A stretch of 64,000 nucleotides of DNA from JANQJA01 sp047947185 (GTDB lineage Bacteria; Pseudomonadota; Gammaproteobacteria; Pseudomonadales; Azotimanducaceae), in the NCBI GenBank assembly GCA_047947185.1, contig CP170502.1:3100001-3164000 (forward strand), given 5' to 3'. Of the stretch, positions 43,055-52,028 are shown piece by piece. The position numbers were made by a program, and so were the translations under genes. The number at the start of each line of letters is the position of its first letter. Within the stretch, counting starts at the first letter, position 1. A model generated the notes under the pieces. The model worked only from the letters and a program-made list of their open reading frames with translations. It was not told where the DNA came from and searched no databases.

Positions 43055-43825
43055 TCAGTTTGCTGAGGCTTCTGGTGCCTGGTACAGGTAACCTGCAACA
43101 TGGTCCCGGCCCTGTTCAACCGCAAAGGCCAGGGCTTCTCCCGCATGAACCATCAAGTCTTCTGCGGACTCGGTGCCGTGGAACTCCGTCAGCCCGCCGG
43201 AGGCGGTAATCTTGATGTCATCTGCCTCGGTCACCTGGATCTGGCCGATAAGCTGACTGATACGGTTGATAATATTAAGGGCATCCTCTTCGCCACACCC
43301 GGAGAGCAGCAAACCAAACTTGTCCGCTTCCAGTCTGGCCAGCGCATCGGCTTCACGCAATGCGGCCTTCACGATACGCGAGAACAACTGGAGCACCTCG
43401 TTACCCCGCCCCAGCCCCTGGTTCTCGATAATTTCACCAAACTGGTCAACCTGGGCAATCGCAACTGTAAACTGGTATTTGCCTCGCTCTGCCATTGCCC
43501 TGTGCTGTGCCACCAGGTCGAGAAAATGACGCTCGTTATAACATCCGGTCAATTCATCCAACGTGGTGATCTGTTCCATGCGTGAACGCATGCTGGCCAT
43601 TTCACTTTCCAGCGCCTTGTGTTCCGCGTTACTCGCCTGTAGCTGGCGGGCGTGTTCAGAAACGAGCCGATTGATCAGCACCAGCGGCACCACGCTGGTC
43701 AATAACATCGCAACGGTCACAACCAGTAACTCAAGTGTTGTCGGCGCGCTCAGCAGCAGTAACACAGGGACAAGCAGCAAAATGGTGCTGGCACCAAGCA
43801 ACAGGTACATCCGGGACTTTGGCAT
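43055..43825 (-). CDS. Membrane protein with degenerate GGDEF domain
   Basis: A protein of about 256 residues (start MPKSRMYLLLGAST), with two membrane segments (about 5-55), a coiled coil (EHARQLQASNAEHKALESEMASMRSRMEQI) and a diguanylate-cyclase fold (TTLDELTGCYNERHFLDLVAQHRAMAERGKYQFTVAIAQVDQFGEIIENQGLGRGNEVLQLFSRIVKAALREADALARLEADKFGLLLSG). Where GGDEF should stand it reads LEADKF, so the active-site loop is lost and it is unlikely to make c-di-GMP; it may be a structural or sensory relic. The array of repeats begins immediately after its stop. Confidence 0.87.
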   Translation of the reverse strand: MPKSRMYLLLGASTILLLVPVLLLLSAPTTLELLVVTVAMLLTSVVPLVLINRLVSEHARQLQASNAEHKALESEMASMRSRMEQITTLDELTGCYNERHFLDLVAQHRAMAERGKYQFTVAIAQVDQFGEIIENQGLGRGNEVLQLFSRIVKAALREADALARLEADKFGLLLSGCGEEDALNIINRISQLIGQIQVTEADDIKITASGGLTEFHGTESAEDLMVHAGEALAFAVEQGRDHVAGYLYQAPEASAN

Positions 43826-43951
43826 AGACGCGTTTTCCGTTGAGTGGCGGTGAATGGGTGGTGGCGGCATCAGGGGCTCGCTGGCGCTTGCCGCGTAATG
43901 ATGCAATCATCCAGTGTCACAATCAAACGCTTCAGACCAGCGGGAGAAATT

Positions 43952-45184
43952 ATGACAACCCTGCTCTTTCTCTTTTCCCTGGTATCCGGCTGGACAGCCT
44001 ACAACCTTTACCACCCTATCCACCATCGCGGCGTCGCCAGCGTTGTCAGCTTCCTTGCCGGCTGGCTGGTCGGTGAACTTGCGCTGCACGTGATTGCTGT
44101 TCAGCTTTTCCTGGTGTTCCTGTTTGCCTGGGCTGGTGCCATAGAAGGACTGCTGGGCGCACTGGCCCTGCTGGTATTTGTCGTTTCCTGGGCCGCCATG
44201 GGTTACTTCTACCTTACCGGGCGAGATGCAAGGGCAACGGTCGCGGGCGCGCTGCAGGCGGGCCTGGGAGAGGGGTTTCTGGAAACCATTCCGCAGGATG
44301 TCTGGATGAAGTTTCCGAAACACCCGGACGCCAGGCGACTCAAACTACCTTTCGCCGGCATTGATTCCCGGGTTGAGGTCATCAAGGACGTGCCTTTTGG
44401 CACCCACGCTCAGCGGCTGGACATCTATCGCCCCCGCCGTCAGGTTCAGCGGCGTCCGGTACTGCTGCAAATCCACGGGGGTGCCTGGACGGAAAAGATG
44501 GGCAGCAAGAACGAGCAGGCTATCCCGCTGATGTCCCACATGGCACAACGTGACTGGATCTGCGTGTCAGTCGATTACCGGCTCAGTCCTGGCGCCACGT
44601 TTCCGGAACATTTGATTGACTGCAAAGAGGGCCTGGCGTGGATCCGGGCCAATATCGCCGAGTACGGCGGCAACCCGGACTTTGTTGTGGTCACAGGTGG
44701 CTCGGCCGGCGGGCACCTGTGCGCCATGATGGCACTCACCCAGAACGACCCGCAATACCAGCCAGGATTCGAGAATGCTGACACCAGCGTTGTTGCTGCC
44801 GTCCCCTTCTACGGCGTGATGGACTTTACGCGGCCATTCGAGTCAGACGGTGCCGCTGACCTGATTGAAAAGTCGGTAATGAAACGCCGGCGCCGGGATG
44901 ACCTGACGCTGTTTGAGCAGGCATCACCCCTCTATCTTGTCAGCGAGGACGCACCGCCTTTCTTTGTCATCCAGGGTGATATGGATACCCTGGTGCCGGT
45001 TGACGAAGCGCGGCAGTTTGTCAGCGCACTCCGCAAAGTGTCGAGGCAGCCTGTGGTGTACGCCGAGATAGAGGGTGCACAGCACGCTTTTGACATGTTC
45101 CCGTCGATTCGCAGTGAACATGTCAAACACGGTGTGGAGAAGTTTCTTGCCTGGGTTCACGCCAACTACCCGGCAAAAGGTTAG
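43952..45184 (+). CDS. Membrane-anchored alpha/beta hydrolase (HSL/carboxylesterase type)
   Basis: A 410-residue protein from ATG 43952 (GGGAGAAA upstream). Three hydrophobic segments fill the first 110 residues. The catalytic domain has the oxyanion motif LLQIHGGAWTEKMGSKNEQAIPLMSHMAQRDWICVSVDYRLSPGATFPEHLIDCKEGLAWIR, the nucleophile elbow VVVTGGSAGGHLCAM and, near the end, DTLVPVDEAR (Asp) and EGAQHAFD (His), so the triad is complete. It is an esterase of unknown substrate facing the membrane. Confidence 0.88.
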   Translation: MTTLLFLFSLVSGWTAYNLYHPIHHRGVASVVSFLAGWLVGELALHVIAVQLFLVFLFAWAGAIEGLLGALALLVFVVSWAAMGYFYLTGRDARATVAGALQAGLGEGFLETIPQDVWMKFPKHPDARRLKLPFAGIDSRVEVIKDVPFGTHAQRLDIYRPRRQVQRRPVLLQIHGGAWTEKMGSKNEQAIPLMSHMAQRDWICVSVDYRLSPGATFPEHLIDCKEGLAWIRANIAEYGGNPDFVVVTGGSAGGHLCAMMALTQNDPQYQPGFENADTSVVAAVPFYGVMDFTRPFESDGAADLIEKSVMKRRRRDDLTLFEQASPLYLVSEDAPPFFVIQGDMDTLVPVDEARQFVSALRKVSRQPVVYAEIEGAQHAFDMFPSIRSEHVKHGVEKFLAWVHANYPAKG

Positions 45185-45206
45185 GCTCTCCGGGACTAAC
45201 ACCACA

Positions 45207-45276
45207 ACCTGCGCGGCCCGACCTGCGCGGCCCGACCTACGCGGCCCGACCTACGCGGCCCGTCCTGCGCGGCCCG
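45207..45276. repeat. 14-bp tandem repeat, five copies
   Basis: The unit (A/T)CCT(G/A)CGCGGCCCG repeats five times without gaps between two convergent genes, ending three bases before the Nudix stop codon. It could vary in copy number. Confidence 0.85.
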
Positions 45277-45278
45277 TC

Positions 45279-45896
45279 CTACTCATACCGGGTTGAGAAG
45301 GTGGGATCTATCAGGGTAAAGAACTGGTCCAGCATGCGCAATGTAAGCCCCCACACCACATGCTCGCCAACGCTGTAACCCGGGAAGGACAGCGTCTGCC
45401 CCCCCACCTCAAACTCGTCGTGGGTGAAGGAATTTCCCGAATACATGTCATTCAGGGAGCCCCACAGGATGTCCGCCACCTCGTAGTTCATGGTGAATCT
45501 GGGCTCAGGCTCGGTCAGGACATACACATAAGGCTGCACCACCATGTCAATATTCCTGCCACGCGGGTTGGCGCGAACCGGCTCAATGATCCCGCAGAAG
45601 CGCGCCGTCCGCTTCAGGTCCAGGCCAATCTCCTCCAGGGTTTCACGCTCTGCCGTGTCACGCAGGGAACTGTCAACTGCCTCCTTGTGACCGCCCGGAA
45701 ACGCCATGTGGCCGGACCAGGGATCACCTTCCTTGGTGGCCCGCAGGATAAACAGGGCTTCAAGGTCCTGACCTGTCTCACGCAGTATTGCCGCAACCGC
45801 GGCCTGTCGGGTCTGATCACCCACAACCGGTTCAACCGGGTCAAATGTACTGACGCGACTTTCAACGTCCGCGAGACAAAGCAGCGGTGAATTCAC
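45279..45896 (-). CDS. Nudix hydrolase, CoA pyrophosphatase-like
   Basis: A 205-residue protein with an intact Nudix box GGHKEAVDSSLRDTAERETLEEIGLDL (Gx5Ex7REUxEExGU), preceded by LFILRATKEGDPWSGHMAFPGG, the form seen in NudL-type CoA pyrophosphatases. The start is GTG, directly after the TGA of the ThuA-like gene, so the two are one transcript. The C-terminus HVVWGLTLRMLDQFFTLID is also typical. Confidence 0.88.
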   Translation of the reverse strand: MNSPLLCLADVESRVSTFDPVEPVVGDQTRQAAVAAILRETGQDLEALFILRATKEGDPWSGHMAFPGGHKEAVDSSLRDTAERETLEEIGLDLKRTARFCGIIEPVRANPRGRNIDMVVQPYVYVLTEPEPRFTMNYEVADILWGSLNDMYSGNSFTHDEFEVGGQTLSFPGYSVGEHVVWGLTLRMLDQFFTLIDPTFSTRYE

Positions 45897-46682
45897 TCAG
45901 CCATCTCCAGGGTGGTCGATCCGGGGAAAAACGATACCCTTGTCTGCAATGGGTTCCAGGCTTTCGGTGATGTTCGGGCACACTTCAATACCGTAGGTTT
46001 CCGTGTTCCCACGGAAGGTTGCCCAACGCACGCCGTTGGCGATTACCCGCAGGATTTCCTCGTTGTAGAAAATTGGATATGTCTCATGACCGGGCCGGAA
46101 ATAGAAGATCTTGCCCCGGCCGCGGTGCCACACCGCACCCGAACGGAAAACTTCACCCCCCTCAAACCAGCTGATAAACACCAGTTCGTCAGGCTCCGGA
46201 ACGTCAAACTGCTCGCCATACATCTCGGCATTGGGTAACTCGATGTAGCGACCGATGCCCTGGGTGATCTCATGATTGGGATTCACAACCCAGAGCCGTT
46301 CACGCTCGGCAGCCTCGCGCCAGCAGAGGCCGCAACTCGTCCCCATCATGCGCCGGAAGATTTTTGAGAGATGCCCGGAATGCAGGACAATCAGCCCCAT
46401 GCCATTCAGGATCCTGCTCTGCACCCGGTCCACCACCGCATCCGCAACCTTGGCATGCGCCACGTGGCCCCACCAAACGAGAACATCGGTCTGGTCCAGC
46501 ACAGCCTGGGTCAACCCGTGTTCCGGCATTTCGAGCGTGGCATAGTTCACGGTGAAGCCCGGTTGCTGCTGGAGGTAGCTGCCAATGGCACCGTGAATGC
46601 CCTCGGGATAAAGCGCGGCAACCTCGGCATTTGTCTGCTCATGCACAAACTCGTTGTAGATTGTGACCCTGTGTTCTGCCAT
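45897..46682 (-). CDS. ThuA-like (trehalose-utilisation family) protein
   Basis: A protein of about 261 residues from MAEHRVTIYNEFVHEQTNAEVAALYPEGIHGAIGSYLQQ; the longer upstream frame is not conserved-looking. It matches the ThuA family with a class I glutamine amidotransferase-like fold: QTDVLVWWGHVAHAKVADAVVDRVQSRILNGMGLIVLHSGHLSKIFRRMMG, EITQGIGRYIELPNAEMYGEQFDVPEPDELVFISWFEGGEVFRSGAVWHRGRGKIFYFRPGHETYPIFYNEEILRVIANGVRWA. ThuA proteins are linked to sugar use; the substrate is open. Confidence 0.85.
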   Translation of the reverse strand: MAEHRVTIYNEFVHEQTNAEVAALYPEGIHGAIGSYLQQQPGFTVNYATLEMPEHGLTQAVLDQTDVLVWWGHVAHAKVADAVVDRVQSRILNGMGLIVLHSGHLSKIFRRMMGTSCGLCWREAAERERLWVVNPNHEITQGIGRYIELPNAEMYGEQFDVPEPDELVFISWFEGGEVFRSGAVWHRGRGKIFYFRPGHETYPIFYNEEILRVIANGVRWATFRGNTETYGIEVCPNITESLEPIADKGIVFPRIDHPGDG

Positions 46683-46760
46683 ACACCCAAGCCCGGTTTT
46701 CATCAGAAGCCTTCCATAGTATGTTGACGGCGTCATATTCTCAAACGGGCGCCATCGGCC

Positions 46761-48308
46761 ATGTTTCAAACCAGAAGACTGCTCCTGACCCTGCTCATGA
46801 TCGTCGGCACCACCCAACTGGGAGGGTGTGCCGTCAATCCGGTCACGGGCAAGAACGAACTCTCATTGATCCCCGAAAGCCAGGAGCTGGCCATTGGCGC
46901 TGAACAGTACCTGCCATCCCAGCAGTCCCAGGGCGGGCTCTACACGGTAGACCCGACGGTCACCCGCTATGTTTCCGAAGTCGGTCAGCGCCTTGCCAGG
47001 GTCAGTGACCGTAATCTGCCTTACGAGTTTGTTGTGTTGAACAATTCGGTGCCCAACGCCTGGGCCTTGCCTGGCGGCAAAATTGCCGTCAACCGGGGAC
47101 TACTGCTCCGGCTTGAGAGCGAGGCCGAACTGGCTGCGGTACTGGGCCATGAAATTGTGCACGCAGCCGCCAAACACGGCGCAAACGCCATGAACCGCGG
47201 CATGCTGCTTCAGCTGGGTGTGCTGGGTACCGCGCTGGCAGCCGGGGACTCGGAATATGCCAATTTTATTGTTGGCGGCGCACAACTCGGCACCCAGCTT
47301 ATCTCCACAAAATACGGCCGGGAGGCCGAACTGGAGTCCGACTATTACGGTATGCAGTACATGAAGCGGGCGGGTTATAACCCGGAAGCCGCAATTCGAC
47401 TGCAGGAGACGTTTGTAAAACTTTCTGGCGGCAATGAACCTGGCTGGCTCGACGGCCTGTTTGCCAGCCACCCACCATCACAGGAGCGGGTCAACAGGAA
47501 TCGCGAAACCGCGCTGGCACTGGGCATGGCCGGCGAAGTGGGGCGGGATCGCTATCGTACCAGCATCGCAACCCTGATTGATTCCCGCGACGCCTATGAG
47601 GTGTTTGACCAGGCCCAGGCAAAAGCAGGCGCAGGGGACCTGCCCGGTGCCATTGCTGCGGTCTCCCGTGCCATTGAGCTGGAATCACGCGAACCCAGAT
47701 TCTACGGTTTACGCGGGGATATCCTGCTGGCGCAGAACAAATATGGCCCGGCAACCGCCGAGTTTGAAAAGGCGCTTGAACGTGACCCGAACTATTATGA
47801 ATATTACCTGGGCCGCGGCCTCGCCAACGCCAGGCTGGGCCGGCCAGTGGAGGCACGTGCCGACTTTGAGCGCAGTAACCAGCTGTTGCCCACTGCTATC
47901 GCTGCCAACGCGCTGGGTGAACTGACGCTGGCCGCCGGTGAGCGAAGCACCGCCAAACAGTATTTCCAGGCCGCCATGGCAGCACAGGGGCCTGTTGGCC
48001 AGAATGCCACCAACGCGTTTGTCAGGCTGGATCTGACCGACAACCCCGGCCGGTACATCGAGGCCCGGCCAGTGCTGACAGATAACCGACAGCTTGTGGC
48101 TGTTATCGCCAATCGAACCAGCCTGACGATCAATAACATCCAGGTGGAGTTCCAGGTAACAAGCAACGGCAATCGAATCCGGCGAGTAGTATCCATTCCC
48201 TCGCTGGCTCCAGGTCAGGGTGGCAACCTCGCATCAGGCTGGGAGTTTGGTGGCGCCGACACCCTTGAGAACCCGGGAGTAAGCGTACTGTCGGCACAAC
48301 TACCCTGA
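46761..48308 (+). CDS. M48-family zinc metallopeptidase lipoprotein with TPR repeats
   Basis: A 515-residue BepA/YfgC- or LoiP-type protein. The lipoprotein signal ends LGGC, followed by AVNPVTGKNELSLIPESQELAIGAEQYL, the family's N-terminal motif. The active site is GHEIVHAAAKHGA (HEIVH, first His 130), with the third zinc ligand in EAELESDYYGMQYM. TPR units follow (DLPGAIAAVSRAIELE, ATAEFEKALERDPNY) and then a C-terminal beta domain. It would clear or help assemble outer-membrane proteins from the periplasm. Confidence 0.92.
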   Translation: MFQTRRLLLTLLMIVGTTQLGGCAVNPVTGKNELSLIPESQELAIGAEQYLPSQQSQGGLYTVDPTVTRYVSEVGQRLARVSDRNLPYEFVVLNNSVPNAWALPGGKIAVNRGLLLRLESEAELAAVLGHEIVHAAAKHGANAMNRGMLLQLGVLGTALAAGDSEYANFIVGGAQLGTQLISTKYGREAELESDYYGMQYMKRAGYNPEAAIRLQETFVKLSGGNEPGWLDGLFASHPPSQERVNRNRETALALGMAGEVGRDRYRTSIATLIDSRDAYEVFDQAQAKAGAGDLPGAIAAVSRAIELESREPRFYGLRGDILLAQNKYGPATAEFEKALERDPNYYEYYLGRGLANARLGRPVEARADFERSNQLLPTAIAANALGELTLAAGERSTAKQYFQAAMAAQGPVGQNATNAFVRLDLTDNPGRYIEARPVLTDNRQLVAVIANRTSLTINNIQVEFQVTSNGNRIRRVVSIPSLAPGQGGNLASGWEFGGADTLENPGVSVLSAQLP

Positions 48309-48317
48309 CCGGCACCA

Positions 48318-48354
48318 GGCCAGCGCCTGTTATGTCGAGGATGTCGCGCTGGCC
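48318..48354. terminator. Hairpin between convergent genes
   Basis: Perfect 9-bp arms GGCCAGCGC (48318-48326) and GCGCTGGCC (48346-48354) around a 19-base loop lie just after the M48 stop. There is no T-run, so it may act with Rho or as mRNA protection. Confidence 0.5.
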
Positions 48355-48444
48355 GGCATACTGTCAGCGATGGTGTTGGTCGTCGCTGCGCGCTGCGTGA
48401 CCTCAATCATTGGGGTCACTCCCTGCAGCCCGATTTACCCGCGC

Positions 48445-51400
48445 CTATAATCGCGTGATGTTGTCACTGGGATTTCTGTCGATCAGCTTGTTCAGCGGGT
48501 CTATCCCAACCGATACCGGCCTGCGATCCAGGGTGACCGTAACGGTCGCCACGCCATCGGTGATCTCGCGTTTCTCCAGGTAAAGTATTTCGGGCACCTT
48601 TTCCTCACCCTGTTCGGCACCAAACACGCCAATGTCAATCCACGCAGACAATGGGACTTCTGTTTCCAGCCCGCTGTCGTCCGCCTCAAACTTCCTGGCG
48701 CTGACGTCAAATGTTACGTCAAACCGGCCATCCGGGCGTTCGGTCACGCTGGCAGATTCAGCCCGCAGGTCAAACAGCACAATTCGCTCCAAAAGGTCAG
48801 TGATCAGTGCCTGCTGGGCATCGGTTGCCTCTGCACGAATGTGCCGCACCAGGTCTCGCGTTGTCGGGTAAGGCGCACCCTTGAAGGCATATTCATCAAT
48901 AAAGGCGGCAAGGGCGCGGTTGACACGCGCCTCACCGAGATAATCCTTCAGCGCATACAGCACAACGCTGCCCTTGCGATAGTGGATATAGGGCTGGTTC
49001 TCCACCAGGTAAAGCGGCATTTCTCCGATCATCTCACCACCCCGGCCCTGCAGGTAGCGGTCCAGCTCATACTCCAGAAATCGCTTCATGTGAGACTCAC
49101 CGTACTCCTGCTCCATGACCATCAGCGCAGAGTACTGGGCCAGGGTTTCAACAATCATGGTCTGGCCCTGCACATCAGCGCCGAGCACCTGGTGAGCCCA
49201 CCACTGGTGGGCAAGCTCGTGTGCGGTGACATAGTAGACGTAGTCAATCTCCGAGGGATCACGTAAATCTGCGGTGAACCCTATCGCCTCTGAAAAAGGA
49301 ATTGTGTTGGGGAATGACTGGGCAAAGGTTCCCTGGAACTGCGGAAATTCCAGGATGCGAAACTGACGATATTGATAAGGGGAAAAATTCTCCGTGAAGT
49401 AATCCAGTGAATTCTTCACTGAGCGCACCATGGTATCAACGTTGTAATCGTGCAGGTAGTAAACCTCAATGGCCACCTGGTCGCGCCAGGAGTCCCGCAC
49501 AACCTTGTAGTCACCGGACATAAACGAATAGAAGTTCCAGATTGGGGCATCCATCCTGTAATGGAAGTATCGTTTGCCGTCTTCTGTCCATTCACGCTCC
49601 AGGTAGCCGGGGGCAAGTGCTATCTGCTCCGGTGAGGTGGAGACAATCGCTTCAAAAGTGACCCGGTTACCGGAACCAAAAGCGACTTCGTCCCAGGCAC
49701 TCTCATCATCAATCAGGCGCATGCGTTCCAGCGGGGGCAACCCCTGCTCCCGCCGCTTGTTGTTGTCCTGCAACTCCACATCATTGCGATAGCCAATCAA
49801 CGGAAAAATATCCAGGTTGTTGAAGAAGGTGCCGTTGCTGGTCACCTTGGGTGAATGGCCGTTGTTGGCAAACCCGGGCGTCAGCCAGTCCACCGCAAAG
49901 GTCACCTTACGGGCATCACCCGGCTGCATGGGCTGATCAAGCTGGTAAATCCTGTAGCCAAGCGGCGCATCAAAAGACTCGAGGGTTGCGCCTTCAATCT
50001 CAAGCTCGTTAATCCCGAGCCAGGGCCAGTGAACAAAATGTACTTCAGTGATGGGTTCATCCGCATGATTGCTGATTTCATAGTTGCCTCGCAGGCGCAC
50101 ATCGCGGTTGACCGGGTCAATATCAATCTCCGCATAGACTGCATCAATGGCCGGCTGCGTTTTGTATTCATACTGCGAATACTTTTTCTCGTATTCCGCC
50201 TGCTGGCGCTCTCGCTCGTTGCGCGTCACGTACTCGTTCAGAATCACCGTGTTGTAGTAGATATAGGCGCCTGACAACACGAACAGCGTGGCGAACGACC
50301 AGGTCGCAAGCACCACGCGCTGGGTTGTGCGCTGGCGCATGACCTTGATGCGACTGCCCCAGTTGTCCTCCGCCCCACGGGGCCACATCAGGTGGGTTGC
50401 AATGAGCAGCAGGCAACCAAAAAAGCCCCAGTAGGTTGTCTGCCAGAGATAAGGCAGCAGGTTGTGGCCGTACCCGGTAAAGTCCGAGTACATCGGGTAA
50501 AGCTGGCGCATACGGTAGAGATAATGCTCCAGTCCCAGTTGCGGCGCGGCGATGGAGTAAACAAAGTAGAGCACCATCAGGAACATGGCGATGTACTTGC
50601 TGCGCGTCAGTACGTTGAAGAACACTGCCATGACAATCATCAGGTACAGCGGAAACTGGAAGAAAAAGAACAGTCCCTGCAGGTACTGGAGGATGTTTAT
50701 GTCATAGAAGCCCTTGTAAAGCTGGACACCAATCGCCGCCAGCATGACAACAAAAAGCATGCCGAAAATCACCGTGCCCAGGCCGGTAATCTTGGCTGCC
50801 ATCATCACCCAGTTCTGGTAAGGCATGGCATCCATGAGCTCGGCAACACCCAGGCTGCGTTCACGCGCCAGCAGTTCACCCGAATAATAGATAAGCACTG
50901 CCAGCAGCGACAGGGAGAAGGCCCCGTTGATAATCTCCACCATGATGGACGTGGTCGGATAAACCGAGGTCCCGAACAGGTTACCCAGGTTGGCAAAAGC
51001 ATTGGCCACCACAAGAAAGACGCCCATCGCCAGCAGGACAACAAAAGGTGCGCTGAAGACAATATTGCGAATCTCCAGCTTTGCCTGGGAGCAGAACTGC
51101 GCAAGCTGCGCCTTGCCATCAAAATGCGGGTGGACAGGGGGAGCAGCCAGGCTGCGAGGCTGGTGTGGGGCAGGATCAGTCACCTCCGCTGGCTCGGACT
51201 TTCGCCGCCACGCACGTTGCTCAATTGAAAAGGTATAAGCCGGATAAGCCAGCGCAAGGAATACAGTACCTACCGCCATCCACAGCAAGCGGTTTGCCAA
51301 TAGGGCACCTTCCAGTGCCGGGACCAGCGAGTTTTTTTCGAACACGGTCCAGTAGCGTGTGACCTCTTCGAGCGCAGTGGTGCCAAACGGGTCCAGGATG

Positions 51401-52014
51401 CTGGTGAGCTCAACCGTGGATTTTTCGGTGAAGGTGTCCAGCAGGAAAGTCAGCATCAGCAAGGCAACCATGGCGATATACGCCGCCATCATGCTGCGCG
51501 TTACTGTCGCAACACAAAAAAGGACACAGCAGAACAGGAAAAGGTTCGGCAGCGCAATTGCCCAGGTTGCGAACCAGTAGGCTCCCCAGTGGGTGTCACC
51601 TATCCGCTCTGCATCCAGCCAGGGCATAAACTCGCCCAGCAGGATGCCACCAAGCCCCGCCAGATAGAGCCCAAACACAAAAACCAGCGCCCCCGCAAAG
51701 CGACCGTACATGTAATCAAATTTGGTGATGGGGGTAGAAAGAAACAGCTCGGACACCTGTAGTTCAGTATCGCGGAGTACGCCACTGGCACAGAAGGCAA
51801 TTGCGCCAAAAAGCGCCATCAGGGAAAAGCTGGTCAGGGTTGCCACAACCGTATAGGGCGCGTTGATGTTGATGTTGTCCACACCGCCCACCATGGATAC
51901 GTTGGGTGTGGTCGTGGCCAGGAACGTCAGCAGGAAAAAGACACCTGCAAGTACATAAAAGAGGTACTGGCGCCGGTGGAAATTCAGTTCGAACCGAAAG
52001 ACATCAAGAAACAT
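48445..52014 (-). CDS. ABC transporter permease fused to an M1-family aminopeptidase
   Basis: A 1189-residue protein. The first 650 residues hold twelve or more membrane segments in two ABC-2-type permease blocks (FRFELNFHRRQYLFYVLAGVFFLLTF ...; KLEIRNIVFSAPFVVLLAMGVFLVV ...). The rest is a gluzincin domain with HELAHQWWAH (zinc-binding H932) and a downstream Glu in ETLAQYSALMVMEQEYG. Such fusions pair with an ABC ATPase, here the next gene 14 bp downstream. The likely role is export coupled to peptide trimming; the substrate is unknown. Confidence 0.92.
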   Translation of the reverse strand: MFLDVFRFELNFHRRQYLFYVLAGVFFLLTFLATTTPNVSMVGGVDNININAPYTVVATLTSFSLMALFGAIAFCASGVLRDTELQVSELFLSTPITKFDYMYGRFAGALVFVFGLYLAGLGGILLGEFMPWLDAERIGDTHWGAYWFATWAIALPNLFLFCCVLFCVATVTRSMMAAYIAMVALLMLTFLLDTFTEKSTVELTSILDPFGTTALEEVTRYWTVFEKNSLVPALEGALLANRLLWMAVGTVFLALAYPAYTFSIEQRAWRRKSEPAEVTDPAPHQPRSLAAPPVHPHFDGKAQLAQFCSQAKLEIRNIVFSAPFVVLLAMGVFLVVANAFANLGNLFGTSVYPTTSIMVEIINGAFSLSLLAVLIYYSGELLARERSLGVAELMDAMPYQNWVMMAAKITGLGTVIFGMLFVVMLAAIGVQLYKGFYDINILQYLQGLFFFFQFPLYLMIVMAVFFNVLTRSKYIAMFLMVLYFVYSIAAPQLGLEHYLYRMRQLYPMYSDFTGYGHNLLPYLWQTTYWGFFGCLLLIATHLMWPRGAEDNWGSRIKVMRQRTTQRVVLATWSFATLFVLSGAYIYYNTVILNEYVTRNERERQQAEYEKKYSQYEYKTQPAIDAVYAEIDIDPVNRDVRLRGNYEISNHADEPITEVHFVHWPWLGINELEIEGATLESFDAPLGYRIYQLDQPMQPGDARKVTFAVDWLTPGFANNGHSPKVTSNGTFFNNLDIFPLIGYRNDVELQDNNKRREQGLPPLERMRLIDDESAWDEVAFGSGNRVTFEAIVSTSPEQIALAPGYLEREWTEDGKRYFHYRMDAPIWNFYSFMSGDYKVVRDSWRDQVAIEVYYLHDYNVDTMVRSVKNSLDYFTENFSPYQYRQFRILEFPQFQGTFAQSFPNTIPFSEAIGFTADLRDPSEIDYVYYVTAHELAHQWWAHQVLGADVQGQTMIVETLAQYSALMVMEQEYGESHMKRFLEYELDRYLQGRGGEMIGEMPLYLVENQPYIHYRKGSVVLYALKDYLGEARVNRALAAFIDEYAFKGAPYPTTRDLVRHIRAEATDAQQALITDLLERIVLFDLRAESASVTERPDGRFDVTFDVSARKFEADDSGLETEVPLSAWIDIGVFGAEQGEEKVPEILYLEKREITDGVATVTVTLDRRPVSVGIDPLNKLIDRNPSDNITRL

Positions 52015-52028
52015 GAGAGAAGTCCCGC

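Noticed and set aside
42291..43209. Open frames running through the repeat array
   Set aside because: Their translations simply repeat the hairpin units (for example RPYGLRSGRQGWPVEGLRSG), with no protein-like features.
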